Below, one piece after another: positions 20,987 to 31,590 of a DNA stretch of 64,000 nt; positions within the stretch are counted from its first letter, which is position 1, and each line of letters begins with the position of its first letter. The stretch comes from Saccharopolyspora erythraea (GTDB lineage Bacteria > Actinomycetota > Actinomycetes > Mycobacteriales > Pseudonocardiaceae): the NCBI RefSeq assembly GCF_018141105.1, contig NZ_CP054839.1, positions 5,425,411 to 5,489,410 of the forward strand. Reading direction: 5' to 3'. The translations under genes were made by a program, and so were the position numbers. The notes under the pieces are model-generated. The model did no database searches and was not told the origin of the DNA. It saw only the letters and a list, made by a program, of their open reading frames with translations.

Positions 20987-21142
20987 CGTCATCCGCGAGC
21001 CGAGTGCCTGCCGGAAAGCGGCGCCGCGCGCTCGTCCTCCCCTGAACACCCGCCGACCGCCGCGCCGCCCACAGCAGCAGCCGACGCGTGCGCCGGCTAC
21101 GAATTCCCTTGTGCGGCAAGGAGTTCGCGGAGATCGCCACGC

Positions 21143-22172
21143 TCACCTCTCCCCCGCGCTCGCCGGGACGCCGCCTCGGCCGGGCGCCACTCCCGCTTCG
21201 GCGCCGGAAGTTCTGCTCACCAGCACCACGACGGCGACGGCCAGGAGGAGGAGCACGGCGCTCTGCCCGTACTTCGCCACGGCTGCCACGCCGTCCGGGA
21301 GTGGGGACAGGAAGCCGACGAGCGTGCCGCCGACCACCGCGCTCCCACCCAGCAGACCGACCTCCCTGGGCGACCAGCGCCGGTTCACCGCCAGCCACCA
21401 CGTGCCGCCGGCTGCGCCGACCCCCAGCGCAACGCAGCCGGCGACCCCGAGCCACGTGGGCGGGAGGAGGTCGAATCCCTTCGCCGGCACTCCGCCCGCG
21501 ACGATCCAGAGCGCGGGCACCGCACGGCCGCCGGCGCGCGCCGCGACCGGCAGCCCGAGCCGGGAGAACGCCGCGCCGCAGAGCAGCGCGACGACCACCA
21601 GCACCCCGGCCGCCTGCGGCAGGCTCAGCTCGTAGCCGTACATCCGCTGCCCGTCGAGGTGCACCGGCACCGCCGCGAGCGCGAACAGCAGTGCCGTCAC
21701 GCCGATGCCCGCCTTGCCGAGCAGCGGCCGGCCGCGGTGCGCCGGGGCGAGCGCGGACAGCAACGCCAGCGGTGCGCCGACGCTCATCACGACGTGGCCC
21801 GCGGTCCAGCTGATCGTCGTGTAGGCGCTGATGCCGAGCGGCTCCAGCAGGGTCGGCTCGCGCAGCTCCGCCCAGTACGCGACGTCGGCGCGCTGCTCCC
21901 CGAACAACGCGAGGTCGACCAGTCCCGGCATCGCGAGCCCGAACGCCGCCGCGAGCAGCAGCACGCCCGGCCAGCCGCGGCCGGTGCGCAGGCCGAGCTC
22001 CCTGATCAGCAGCGCCGCGCCGCCGTAGAGCGGACCGAGCACGAGCAGGCCGGCGAGCAACTCCGGCGCGTCTCCGGTGGACGTCAGGTACGCCTGCAGG
22101 TACTCGGCGGTCACGGGGGGCGCCGAAGTAGACCGCCAGTACCGGCCAGATCCGGCGTCGGAGTGCAAGCAT
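21143..22172 (-). pseudogene. Multispanning membrane protein of unknown function, frameshifted
   Basis: The natural start is ATG 22172, giving MLALRRRIWPVLAVYFGAP. The following C6 tract (22115-22120) throws the frame off; with five Cs the sequence continues VTAEYLQAYLTSTGDAPELL and then the long frame to 21143. The repaired protein is about 342 residues and very hydrophobic, with some eight to nine membrane segments (for example LLAGLLVLGPLYGGAALLIR, WPGVLLLAAAFGLAMPGLV, VVMSVGAPLALLSALAP, ALLFALAAVP, GVLVVVALLCGAAFSRLGL, GCVALGVGAAGGTWWLA, SAVLLLLAVAVVVLVS). I do not recognise a characterised family. A GTG right after the C tract could be a secondary start. The divergent TetR gene and shared operator suggest it is the TetR target. 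Confidence 0.75.
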
Positions 22173-22180
22173 GGGACCCA

Positions 22181-22208
22181 AGTTAGCAGAGTGTCCACTC
22201 CAATAACT
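22181..22208. promoter_or_regulatory. 28-bp TetR-type operator between divergent genes
   Basis: Interrupted palindrome: AGTTA-gca-GAGTG, a 2-bp TC centre, then CACTC-caa-TAACT. Ten of thirteen positions per half match. It lies 8 bp upstream of the permease start and 11 bp upstream of the TetR GTG, so a bound repressor would cover both promoters. Size and symmetry are typical for TetR-family operators. Confidence 0.85.
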
Positions 22209-22219
22209 ACACTCGAGGT

Positions 22220-22822
22220 GTGCCACGCCCCGTCGACCCCGAACGCCACCGCGCCCGGCGCCTGCAGATCATCGACGCCGGACTGACCGCCTTCTCCAGG
22301 CACGGCTACGCCGGAGCGACGACCGCGGTCATCTGCCGCACCGCGGGAGTCGGCTCTGGCACGCTCTTCCACTACTTCCCCACCAAGGACTCCCTGCTGG
22401 TGGCGATCCTCGAGCTGGGCACGACCGAGACGCGCGAGTTCTTCGCCGCGCAGGAGGGCCGCGACGACTCCCGCGAGGTCCTGCTCGACTACGTCCGGCA
22501 CGCGGTCGCCGACCTGCGGGACGAGCGGGCGGCCGGGTTCATCGCGGCGGTCGGCGGAGTGGTCTCCAACGAGCTGGTCGCGACAGCGCTGCGAGCCGAC
22601 GAGGAAGCGATCCGCGAGGGCCTGACCACCTGGACCGAGCGCGCCCAGAGCGGCGGGCAGATCCGCACCGACCTGTCAGCCCGGCAGGTCGCCGACTGGA
22701 TCGCGCTGCTCCTCGACGGCTTCGCCGACCGCATCACCGCCCAGGGGGAGTTCGACGCCGACCGCGAGACCCCGCTGCTGCTGGAGCTGACCGAACTCCT
22801 GCTCGACGGCCGCGGAAGCTGA
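22220..22822 (+). CDS. TetR-family transcriptional regulator
   Basis: A 200-residue repressor with N-terminal helix-turn-helix (QIIDAGLTAFSRHGYAGATT, then AVICRTAGVGSGTLFHYFPT and KDSLL), the canonical TetR DNA-binding pattern. The ligand domain is not diagnostic. The GTG start sits directly after GAGGT (22215-22219), too close for normal Shine-Dalgarno spacing, and only 11 bp from the operator, so the mRNA may be leaderless. It probably represses itself and the divergent membrane protein. Confidence 0.9.
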   Translation: MPRPVDPERHRARRLQIIDAGLTAFSRHGYAGATTAVICRTAGVGSGTLFHYFPTKDSLLVAILELGTTETREFFAAQEGRDDSREVLLDYVRHAVADLRDERAAGFIAAVGGVVSNELVATALRADEEAIREGLTTWTERAQSGGQIRTDLSARQVADWIALLLDGFADRITAQGEFDADRETPLLLELTELLLDGRGS

Positions 22823-22937
22823 CCCTGCCCCGAACACACGAGCGCAAGAACTCGAATGGACGTTCGAGTCACCCAGTCTCCCCGGGCGGCGGACACGCGG
22901 ACCGCACCCGGATTTCATAGTCATGCAGTCCATCGCA

Positions 22938-22943
22938 TACTAT
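22938..22943 (+). promoter_or_regulatory. Probable -10 box of a leaderless argG promoter
   Basis: TACTAT lies seven bases before the argG ATG at 22950, so transcription would begin at or next to the ATG. No Shine-Dalgarno sequence is present (CTATTGAGCC precedes the ATG). A weak TTTCAT is found near the -35 position. I could not identify an ArgR box with confidence. Confidence 0.6.
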
Positions 22944-22946
22944 TGA

Positions 22947-24368
<1,422 letters not shown>

Positions 24369-24380
24369 GCGAGCACGGCC

Positions 24381-24417
24381 CGGTGCGGCCACCGCGGGCG
24401 AAGCGGTGGCCGCACCG
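24381..24417. terminator. Bidirectional terminator after argG
   Basis: A perfect 15-bp stem CGGTGCGGCCACCGC/GCGGTGGCCGCACCG with 7-base loop GGGCGAA, centred between the convergent stops of argG (24368) and the regulator (24445). Confidence 0.85.
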
Positions 24418-24444
24418 CCGTGGAGCGAGCGCGGACGCGCCGCT

Positions 24445-25935
24445 CTACGCCTCGTCTTCCAGCAACCGGCGCAGGCGGGCTTGCACCGCCGTCCGCCGCG
24501 GGCTGTCACGCGGCAGCAGGTCTCGCACCTTCTCCAGCACTTCCAGATCGTCGCGACCGGCCTCGCTCTCGGCGAATCGCCAGAGCTGCTCCGGATCGCC
24601 CGCTCCGAGCAGTGCCGTTCGCAACGCGGCAAGCAGTTCCTCACGCTCGTCGCGGATCGCGGGCGACTCCGAGCGCGGCAGCAGCGGTCCGGTGTGGCAG
24701 TCCAGCGCCGTCCCCGCGTCCCCGCGCCGAAGTGCCCGCCGGGCGAGCTCCACATCGGTGTCGAGCTCCGCGTCGATGCGGTAGGGCCGGGTCTTCACCA
24801 CGTCGTGGCCCAGGATGGCGCGGATGCGGTGGATCTCGACCCGGACCGTCGTCGGGTTCCCCTGTTCACCGTGCAGCAGGAGCGCGAGCCGTTCGGCGGT
24901 GAGCCCGCCCGGGCGCAGGGCGAGCAGCGCCAGGATCTCGGCATGGCGCAGGCTCAGATCGTGCGCCGAACCGTCCACTGTGGCCGTCGGGGTGGCATCG
25001 CCGAGCAGCGTCAGCGACAACCGCGGCCGACGCGGAACCCGCGCCCCGCCCTGCCGCACGCGCAGCAGGTAACCCTCGGGCAGCGGCTCGACCTCGGCCG
25101 CCTCGCCACCGTCGAGCACGACGTGACCGCCTGCGCCGTCGACCGCGACACGCTGGCCGGGGACGAGCGGCGAACCCGGTGCGGTCGCGACGATCCGCCC
25201 GCTGGGGCCGAGCAGCGCCCCCGCACCCCGCAGCCGGGCGAGGTGGTGGGCGTTGCGCTCCAGGAAGACGTCGTCGCGGGCGTTCATCCGCAGCCGCAGC
25301 TCGCTCTCCACCAGCCGGGCGCTGGTGACGACCAGGGCGAGCAACGCCGGGTGCATGGTGTGCAGCGGTCCGCTCAGGTCGATGGACCCGAGCAGCCGGC
25401 CGGTCTCCGGGTCGCGCACCGGGCACGCCGCGCACGTCCACGAGTGGTACGTGCGCACGAGGTGCTCCGCGGAGTGGATCTGCACCGGCGCACCGGTGGC
25501 CAGCGTCGTGCCCATGGCGTTGGTGCCGATCGCGCTCTCCGCCCAGCGCGTGCCCTCGGCCAGCCGCACGCGGTCGGCGTCGCGGCAGACCCGCGGATCT
25601 CCCTGCCGCCACAGGATGTTCCCGTCGGCGTCGGTGACGATCATGATGTGCGTCGAGCCGTCCGCCGCCTCCAGCAACGTCCGGCGCAGCAGCGGAATCC
25701 ACGCCGCCAGCGGATGGGCGTCGCGGACGTCGCCGAGCTGGTGGGAGTCGAACGACACCGGCGGCTCCCAGCCGTCGGGGTCGATCCGCGCCTCCAGCGA
25801 CCGTCGCCACGACTCGACGACGACGGGACGCGGTTGGTGCGGTGCCCGGTCTCCGGCGAACACCGCGGCGTGCACCCGCTCGAGCAGGTGCGCCCGCTCG
25901 AGCGGGTCTGCCGGGGCGTCGTTGCTGTCGTTCAT
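24445..25935 (-). CDS. GAF-domain AcoR-like transcriptional regulator
   Basis: A 496-residue regulator. The N-terminal part (VVESWRRSLEARIDPDGW, VTDADGNILWRQGD, EGTRWAESAIGTNAMGTTLA, VRTYHSWTCAACPVRDPETG) is the sensor region of AcoR-type sigma-54 activators. The AAA+ domain is absent. Instead the C-terminus (LSLRHAEILALLALRPGGLT, then RVEIHRIRAILGHDVVKTRP) resembles a winged-helix DNA-binding domain. This AAA-less architecture is common in actinobacteria next to aldehyde dehydrogenase genes. I chose ATG 25935; an upstream ATG at 25968 is possible and neither has a good ribosome site. It is divergent from the ALDH-DUF779 pair and presumably controls it. Confidence 0.85.
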   Translation of the reverse strand: MNDSNDAPADPLERAHLLERVHAAVFAGDRAPHQPRPVVVESWRRSLEARIDPDGWEPPVSFDSHQLGDVRDAHPLAAWIPLLRRTLLEAADGSTHIMIVTDADGNILWRQGDPRVCRDADRVRLAEGTRWAESAIGTNAMGTTLATGAPVQIHSAEHLVRTYHSWTCAACPVRDPETGRLLGSIDLSGPLHTMHPALLALVVTSARLVESELRLRMNARDDVFLERNAHHLARLRGAGALLGPSGRIVATAPGSPLVPGQRVAVDGAGGHVVLDGGEAAEVEPLPEGYLLRVRQGGARVPRRPRLSLTLLGDATPTATVDGSAHDLSLRHAEILALLALRPGGLTAERLALLLHGEQGNPTTVRVEIHRIRAILGHDVVKTRPYRIDAELDTDVELARRALRRGDAGTALDCHTGPLLPRSESPAIRDEREELLAALRTALLGAGDPEQLWRFAESEAGRDDLEVLEKVRDLLPRDSPRRTAVQARLRRLLEDEA

Positions 25936-26079
25936 GGGCAGCGGCACAAGACCTGTTCCAGGTTGCATCCGAGGCGGCGACGGCGAATCCGGCGCCGATC
26001 GGGTCATCTTGGTGGGTGACGCGGGCAACGGGCAAGCCGCACTGCTCCGAGCGTGTCAACCCTCCGCCGACGCGCCGGC

Positions 26080-26099
26080 GCAACGTCGATGCAACGTCG
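26080..26099. promoter_or_regulatory. Tandem direct repeat, candidate activator site
   Basis: GCAACGTCG occurs at 26080-26088 and again at 26091-26099, exactly 11 bp apart (one helical turn), in the gap between the divergent regulator and aldehyde dehydrogenase genes, 71 bp upstream of the ALDH start. The spacing suits cooperative binding of a regulator on one DNA face. Confidence 0.55.
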
Positions 26100-26169
26100 G
26101 TTCCCCTAGCTTGCGCCGTCACCGGACCAACGAGGGTCCGGGTCACCGCGGTTCGCACGGGAGGCGACG

Positions 26170-27693
26170 ATGGCTCTGTACGAAGCTCCGGGTACGGCGG
26201 GTTCGGTCGTGGAGTACCGCTCACGCTACGACCACTTCATCGGCGGCGAGTACGTGGCCCCGGCCGGGGGCGAGTACTTCGAGAACCCCACCCCGGTCAC
26301 CGGCAAGACCTTCACCGAGATCGCCCGCGGCACCGCCGCCGACGTCGAGCGCGCGCTGGACGCCGCCGAAGGCGCCGCGCCGGCGTGGGGCCGCACCTCG
26401 GCGGCGGAGCGGGCAGGGGTCCTGCTGCGCATCGCCGACCGGATGGAGCACAACCTCGAAAAGCTCGCGGTCGCCGAGAGCTGGGAGAACGGCAAGCCGG
26501 TGCGCGAGACGCTGGCCGCCGACCTGCCGCTGGCCATCGACCACTTCCGCTACTTCGCCGGTGCTCTGCGCGCCCAGGAGGGCTCGATCTCCCAGATCGA
26601 CGAGGACACCGTGGCCTACCACTTCCACGAGCCGCTGGGCGTGGTCGCCCAGATCATCCCGTGGAACTTCCCGATCCTGATGGCCACCTGGAAGCTCGCG
26701 CCCGCGCTGGCCGCGGGCAACGCCGTGGTCCTCAAGCCCGCCGAGCAGACCCCCGCCTCGATCCACGTGCTGCTCGACCTCATCGCCGACCTGCTGCCCG
26801 CGGGCGTGCTCAACGTGGTCAACGGCTTCGGCGTGGAGGCGGGCAAGCCGCTGGCCTCCAGCCCCCGGGTGCGCAAGGTCGCCTTCACCGGCGAGACGAC
26901 CACCGGCAGGCTGATCCTGCAGTACGCCAGCCAGAACATCATCCCGGTCACCGTCGAGCTCGGCGGCAAGAGCCCGAACATCTTCTTCGACGACGTCGCC
27001 GCCCAGAAGGACTCCTTCTACGACAAGGCACTGGAAGGGTTCACCATGTTCGCCCTCAACCAGGGCGAGGTCTGCACCTGCCCGTCGCGGGCGCTGATCC
27101 AGTCCGGCATCTACGACGGGTTCCTGTCCGACGCCGTCGCGCGCACCGAGCGGATCAGGCAGGGCAACCCGCTGGACACCGAGACCCAGATCGGCGCGCA
27201 GGCCAGCAACGACCAGCTCGAGAAGATCCTGTCCTACATCGACATCGGCAGACAGGAGGGCGCCGAGGTCCTCACCGGCGGCCACCGCGTCGAGCTCGAC
27301 GGCGACCTGGCGGGCGGCTACTACGTCGCGCCGACCATCTTCCAGGGACACAACAAGCAGCGCATCTTCCAGGAAGAGATCTTCGGCCCCGTCGTCTCGG
27401 TCGCGAAGTTCGACGACTACACCGACGCGCTCAAGACCGCCAACGACACCCTCTACGGCCTCGGCGCCGGCGTGTGGTCCCGCGACGCGAGCACCGCCTA
27501 CCGGGCCGGACGCGACATCCAGGCGGGCCGGGTGTGGGTCAACAACTACCACGCCTACCCCGCCCACGCCGCCTTCGGCGGCTACAAGCAGTCCGGCATC
27601 GGCCGCGAGACCCACAAGATGATGCTCGACCACTACCAGCAAACCAAGAACATGCTGGTGAGCTACTCCGACAACGCGATGGGGTTCTTCTGA
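26170..27693 (+). CDS. NAD-dependent aldehyde dehydrogenase (ExaC/acetaldehyde type)
   Basis: Oxidises an aldehyde to the acid; acetaldehyde is the best guess because of the neighbours. The 507-residue protein begins [20 protein letters not shown]. It carries the NAD-binding segment [20 protein letters not shown], the general base Glu in [11 protein letters not shown] (near 263), and the catalytic cysteine in [11 protein letters not shown] (near 301). The C-terminus ends in [14 protein letters not shown], typical of the ExaC/AldB group. A GGGAGGCG ribosome site precedes the ATG. The stop codon overlaps the DUF779 start (TGATG). Confidence 0.93.
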   Translation: MALYEAPGTAGSVVEYRSRYDHFIGGEYVAPAGGEYFENPTPVTGKTFTEIARGTAADVERALDAAEGAAPAWGRTSAAERAGVLLRIADRMEHNLEKLAVAESWENGKPVRETLAADLPLAIDHFRYFAGALRAQEGSISQIDEDTVAYHFHEPLGVVAQIIPWNFPILMATWKLAPALAAGNAVVLKPAEQTPASIHVLLDLIADLLPAGVLNVVNGFGVEAGKPLASSPRVRKVAFTGETTTGRLILQYASQNIIPVTVELGGKSPNIFFDDVAAQKDSFYDKALEGFTMFALNQGEVCTCPSRALIQSGIYDGFLSDAVARTERIRQGNPLDTETQIGAQASNDQLEKILSYIDIGRQEGAEVLTGGHRVELDGDLAGGYYVAPTIFQGHNKQRIFQEEIFGPVVSVAKFDDYTDALKTANDTLYGLGAGVWSRDASTAYRAGRDIQAGRVWVNNYHAYPAHAAFGGYKQSGIGRETHKMMLDHYQQTKNMLVSYSDNAMGFF

Positions 27694-28082
27694 TGGACCT
27701 GCCCGGCAGGGTGTCGGTCACCGCGGAGGCGTCGGAGCAGATCCGCCGCCTCCGCGGCAGGCACGGCCCGGTGATGTTCCACCAGTCCGGCGGGTGCTGC
27801 GACGGCAGCGCGCCCATGTGCTACCCGGCCGGGGAGTTCCAGACCGCGGACGCCGACGTCCGCCTCGGCGATCTGGACGTGGACGGCGAAGCGGTCCCGG
27901 TGTGGATGTCGCGGTCGCAGTTCGAGTACTGGAAGCACACCCACCTCACCATCGACCTCGTACCGGGCCGGGGCAGCGGCTTCTCCCTCGAAGCCCCCGA
28001 CGGTGTTCGCTTCCTCGTCCGCTCCCGCCTGCTCACCGACGAGGAGTGCGAGGCGCTGGACCAGCCGCCGGCGAACCGCTGA
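27693..28082 (+). CDS. DUF779 family protein
   Basis: A 129-residue protein translationally coupled to the aldehyde dehydrogenase. The family hallmark is the cysteine-rich segment MFHQSGGCCDGSAPMCYPAGEF near residue 28-49, followed by a small beta-rich region (VPVWMSRSQFEYWKHTHLTI, DLVPGRGSGFSLE). DUF779 genes accompany acetaldehyde dehydrogenase genes across bacteria, and a metal- or thiol-related helper role has been supposed. The function is not established. Confidence 0.9.
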   Translation: MDLPGRVSVTAEASEQIRRLRGRHGPVMFHQSGGCCDGSAPMCYPAGEFQTADADVRLGDLDVDGEAVPVWMSRSQFEYWKHTHLTIDLVPGRGSGFSLEAPDGVRFLVRSRLLTDEECEALDQPPANR

Positions 28083-28311
28083 GGAGCACGAGCCGGTCCG
28101 GAGGTTTTCGGGTAGGGCGGTTCCTCCAGCAACACGTCACCGTCCGGGACCGGCCGGGTGTGCTCATGGGGACGACGGTACGACTCGAACGGGGTACTGC
28201 CGTTGTGATCGGCGACGGACGGCGCGGAACGCCTCGCCTGGACGGGTTGTTCTCCGCCGCGGCGGGTCCGAGGCCCGGCCCCGCCGCCGGTTGCACGGGA
28301 TACTCGCCGAG

Positions 28312-29880
28312 GTGACTCGAGGAAGTCCCGCGGCCGGTGGTGACGTTCCCGCACCGCAGCAGCGCGCAACGAAGCGACGCCGTCCCGGCAGGACGAAACG
28401 GTCCGCCCGGCCGGGTTCACGCGCCTGCACCCGCGGCTCGCGGAGTCGCCCCCGCTGGCGCAGGTGGGCCCGGACGGCGACGGCGCTGGCCTCGGGCATC
28501 GTCCTCGTGCTCACCGGCTACGCGTGGGTGAGCCTCGACCGCCTCCAGGGCGGCCTGTCCACCAGCGACGTGACCGCGGCCGCCGAGGACGGGGCGCTGG
28601 ACATCCTGCTGGTCGGACTGGACGGCCGCACCGACGCCCACGGCAACCCGCTGCCGGAGGAGCTCCTGCGCGAGCTGCGCACGGGCGATACCGACTCCAG
28701 CCTCACCGACACGCTGGTCCTGCTGCACATCCCGGCCGACCGGTCGCGGACGGTGGCCTACTCGCTGCCGCGCGACTCCTACGTCGCGATTCCCGACGGC
28801 CATGGCAACCACAAGATCAACTCCGCTTACGGCCGGGCCAAGACGGCCGCCCACGCCCAGCTCCGGGCGCAGGGCGTCGCGGACCCGGTGGAGCTGGAAC
28901 GGCGGTCGTCGGACGCGGGCCGCAAGCTGCTGGTGCGCACGGTGGAGAAGCTGACCGGGGTCGGCGTCGACCACTACGCCGAGGTGAACCTGCTCGGCTT
29001 CTACCAGCTCACCCGCGCGATCGGCGGCGTGGAGGTGTGCCTGAACGCGCCCGTGAAAGACCCGTACTCCGGCGCGCGCTTCCCCGCCGGACGCCAGCTC
29101 ATCTCCGGCGGGGACGCGCTGGCCTTCGTCCGGCAGCGGCACGGCCTGCCTCGCGGCGACCTCGACCGCGTCCAGCGGCAGCAGGCGTTCATGGCCGGGC
29201 TGGCCCGCTCGGTGCTGTCGACCGGGACACTGGCCAACCCCGCCAGGCTCAACGCCCTGTTCGACGCCGTCGAGCAGTCCGTCGTGCTCGACCAGGGCTG
29301 GGACGTGTTCGCCTTCGCCGAGCAGATGCGGGGCCTGGCGGGCGGCGACATCACCTTCGCCACCATCCCGGTCGAGGACCCCGATTACGACACGCCGAAC
29401 GACGGTCAGGCCGTGCGGGTCGACCCGCGCCGGGTGCGCACGGCCATCCAGCGCGCCGACGACGGGTTGCCCGCCGAACCTGCTCGTCCGGCCGAGCTGC
29501 AGCGCAGCGCGGTGGAGGTCTTCAACGGCACCCGCGTCGGCGGCCTGGCCACACGCGTGCAGGACGTGCTGAGCGCCGCCGCCATCCCGGTCCGCGACGC
29601 CGACAACACCCGCCGTGCGCGCACCTCGCTCGTACTCCACGGAGCGGGCGGTGCCGAGGTGGCCCACTACGTCGCCGGACACCTGGGCGGCCTGCCCGTG
29701 CGGCTCGACTCCTCGTTGCGCGAACGTCGAATCCGCGTGCTGCTCGGCGACGACTACAGAGGACCGGGCGCAGGCGGCTTCGCCCCCGCACCACTGGTCC
29801 ACCTGGACGGCGAGCCGCATCGCACCGCGACGGCGGGCGAGGAGCCGATCAACGCCGACGAGATCCCCTGCGTCAACTAG
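28312..29880 (+). CDS. LytR-CpsA-Psr (LCP) family cell-wall glycopolymer ligase
   Basis: LCP enzymes attach teichoic acid-like or arabinogalactan polymers to peptidoglycan outside the membrane. The 522-residue protein has a very basic cytoplasmic N-terminus, one membrane segment near 57-76 (TALASGIVLVLTGYAWVSL), the LCP domain (ALDILLVGLDGRTD..SLTDTLVLLHIPADRSRTVA, YSLPRDSYVAIP, HKINSAYGRAK, and VRQRHGLPRGDLDRVQRQQ with catalytic arginines) and a C-terminal LytR_C domain (AVEVFNGTRVGGLATRVQDV). The GTG at 28312 has CGAG upstream; other starts lie in a 228-bp gap without a clear ribosome site. Confidence 0.92.
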   Translation: MTRGSPAAGGDVPAPQQRATKRRRPGRTKRSARPGSRACTRGSRSRPRWRRWARTATALASGIVLVLTGYAWVSLDRLQGGLSTSDVTAAAEDGALDILLVGLDGRTDAHGNPLPEELLRELRTGDTDSSLTDTLVLLHIPADRSRTVAYSLPRDSYVAIPDGHGNHKINSAYGRAKTAAHAQLRAQGVADPVELERRSSDAGRKLLVRTVEKLTGVGVDHYAEVNLLGFYQLTRAIGGVEVCLNAPVKDPYSGARFPAGRQLISGGDALAFVRQRHGLPRGDLDRVQRQQAFMAGLARSVLSTGTLANPARLNALFDAVEQSVVLDQGWDVFAFAEQMRGLAGGDITFATIPVEDPDYDTPNDGQAVRVDPRRVRTAIQRADDGLPAEPARPAELQRSAVEVFNGTRVGGLATRVQDVLSAAAIPVRDADNTRRARTSLVLHGAGGAEVAHYVAGHLGGLPVRLDSSLRERRIRVLLGDDYRGPGAGGFAPAPLVHLDGEPHRTATAGEEPINADEIPCVN

Positions 29881-29899
29881 GACTATTCAGAGGTGGCTC

Positions 29900-29960
29900 G
29901 CGTAGTGGGTCGCCTGGCGGAACCTCAGCCGCCTTCCCGTTCCGGGATCTCCGACTGAGG
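29900..29960 (-). repeat. Dispersed intergenic repeat, copy D (partial, inverted)
   Basis: Read on the minus strand this contains AGATCCCGGAACGGGAAGG, then CGGCTGAGGTTCCGCCAG and CCCACTACGCGAG. It matches the right half of copy B (59701-59901), which has AGATCCCGGAGCTGGAGGA, CGCCTGAGGTTCCGTCAC and CCGCTACGCAG. It lies between the LCP and GlsB stop codons, in the opposite orientation to copies A, B and C. Confidence 0.75.
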
Positions 29961-29977
29961 TATGTCCGCTCCGGCTT

Positions 29978-30241
29978 TCAGCCGCGCCGGGCGCCGAAGA
30001 GCAGCCGGTAGCCGATGAGCAGGATCAGCGAGCCCAGGATCGCCAGACCCCAGGTGCGGGCGTCGAAGAACTTGCCCAGCTCGACGTGGAAGAGGGTCTT
30101 GCCGACCCAGCCGCCCACGAACGCGCCCGCGATGCCGAGCAGGATGGTGATGATGCAGCCGCCCGGGTCCTTGCCCGGCATGAGCAGCTTGGCGATGGCT
30201 CCCGCGATCAGTCCCAGCACGATCCAGCTGACGATTCCCAT
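29978..30241 (-). CDS. GlsB/YeaQ/YmgE-family stress membrane protein
   Basis: An 87-residue integral membrane protein with three hydrophobic stretches: IVSWIVLGLIAGAIAKLLMP, GGCIITILLGIAGAFVGGWV and WGLAILGSLILLIGYRLLFG. MGIVSWIVLGLIAGAIAKL is the typical start of this transglycosylase-associated/GlsB family, whose members are induced by envelope or acid stress. The ATG at 30241 follows GAGGAGG with a six-base spacer, a strong ribosome site. Function unknown. Confidence 0.92.
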   Translation of the reverse strand: MGIVSWIVLGLIAGAIAKLLMPGKDPGGCIITILLGIAGAFVGGWVGKTLFHVELGKFFDARTWGLAILGSLILLIGYRLLFGARRG

Positions 30242-30493
30242 CGGTTCCTCCTCGTTTCGCTCGACCACGCGTCCGCGGCCGGTCGTGACCGGCGCGCAGC
30301 CCCCGGCCGGAGCATTCCAGACGGGTGAATGCCGGGTCGATCTCACCCTCGCCCGGGTGATGTCGGTCTCACGGCTGCCCGGCCGGGCGCGCTCCGGACC
30401 CGCGCGGCGACCTCCGCCCGCAGTTCGCGGATCTCGGCCAGAAGAGACGCGTGCGCGGAGCGGTCCTCGCCGTGGTGCTTGCGGTGCTCCCGG

Positions 30494-30530
30494 CGACGGC
30501 CGCCCGTCGTTGCGGGCCGGGCGGCCGTCG
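30494..30530. terminator. Strong hairpin downstream of the 2OG oxygenase gene
   Basis: A perfect 13-bp stem CGACGGCCGCCCG/CGGGCGGCCGTCG with an 11-base loop, starting 12 bp past the TAG stop of the minus-strand oxygenase (30542-31543). The rest of the 30242-30541 gap contains no gene with a ribosome site, only the upstream region of the GlsB-like gene. Confidence 0.8.
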
Positions 30531-30541
30531 CACGGGCCGCG

Positions 30542-31543
30542 CTACGAGCCCGCGGCGAACAGCTTGCGCGTCTTGTCCGCCATCCAGTGGCCTGCGACGA
30601 CGGCGTCGGGCCGCTGCCGGTCGCCGGTGGCCTCCGGTGGTGACAGCGGCTCCACCACGGCGTCGTGGTTGGGCTGGAAGAAGAACGGGATCGACAGGCG
30701 CGAGGAGGTGTCCCCGCGTTCGGGGTTGACCACCCGGTGCACGGTCGACACCCACCGCCCGCCGGTCCACAGCGCGAGCAGGTCACCGATGTTCACCACG
30801 AAGCTGCCGGGGATCGCTCGGACGTCGCGCCACTCGTCCGCACCGCGCAGGACCTGGAGACCGCCCAGGTCGTCCTGCTGGTGCAGGACGGTCAGCCCAC
30901 CGAAGTCGGTGTGGGCGCCCCGGCGCAGCTGCCCGGGCAACGGCGCCTCGACCTGCGGGTAGTAGTGGTTGGCCACGAGCGAGGACACGTGCCGGTCGAA
31001 CTTGTCGTCGAAGAAGTCCTCGTCGAGTCCGAGCGCGAGGGCGCACAGCCGCATGAGGTCGCAGGAGAGTGCTCCCAGCTCCGACATGTACTCCTGCCAG
31101 GTGGCCTCGAACCCGGCCGGGACCCGGGGCCAGCGGTTCGCCAGCTTCCACGTCGCCCAGTAGTCGCCGAGCGCCTCGCGTTCCCGGTCGCCCAGCTCTC
31201 CGGTGACGTGCGCGGCGAAGGACTCGCACAGGTCGGGCGGGCTCCTGTGGTCGAGGCTCTGCGCGGTGGTGCCGCCGGACCTGCGGAATCCGGAGAACCC
31301 GGGCAGGGCGGCGGCCCTGTCCTTCTCGGCGTCGGGCAGCGCGAAGAACCCGGTGGTGACCTCGTGCATCCGGTCGACCAGCTCCGGTGCGACGCCGTGG
31401 CCGACGATGACGAAGAATCCCGAGTTACGGCACGCCTGTCCGATCGCCGCCGCCAGCGCGCGGCGCCCGGGATCGCTGTCCCTGGCGGAGATGTCGATGA
31501 CGGGCACGTACCCGTCGACGTCGGTGACCGGTTGGTGGTTCAC
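30542..31543 (-). CDS. Isopenicillin-N-synthase-like Fe(II)/2-oxoglutarate oxygenase
   Basis: A 333-residue oxygenase. The N-terminal DIOX_N part reads VPVIDISARDSDPGRRALAA, then GFFVIVGHGVAPELVDRM. The core has the iron triad H-x-D in GAHTDFGGLTVL, a distal histidine in STVHRVVNPE, and the 2-oxoglutarate-binding R-x-S in SSRLSIPFFFQPNHD. GTG 31543 follows GGAGG with six bases. Members hydroxylate or cyclise many small molecules; the substrate here is unknown. The gene lies 47 bp downstream of the MFS exporter on the same strand, so a catabolic or biosynthetic pair is plausible. Confidence 0.9.
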   Translation of the reverse strand: MNHQPVTDVDGYVPVIDISARDSDPGRRALAAAIGQACRNSGFFVIVGHGVAPELVDRMHEVTTGFFALPDAEKDRAAALPGFSGFRRSGGTTAQSLDHRSPPDLCESFAAHVTGELGDREREALGDYWATWKLANRWPRVPAGFEATWQEYMSELGALSCDLMRLCALALGLDEDFFDDKFDRHVSSLVANHYYPQVEAPLPGQLRRGAHTDFGGLTVLHQQDDLGGLQVLRGADEWRDVRAIPGSFVVNIGDLLALWTGGRWVSTVHRVVNPERGDTSSRLSIPFFFQPNHDAVVEPLSPPEATGDRQRPDAVVAGHWMADKTRKLFAAGS

Positions 31544-31590
31544 GGTTGCCTCCGTTGCGAATGTTGACTGGCCGGGCGAAATCGCTGTGT

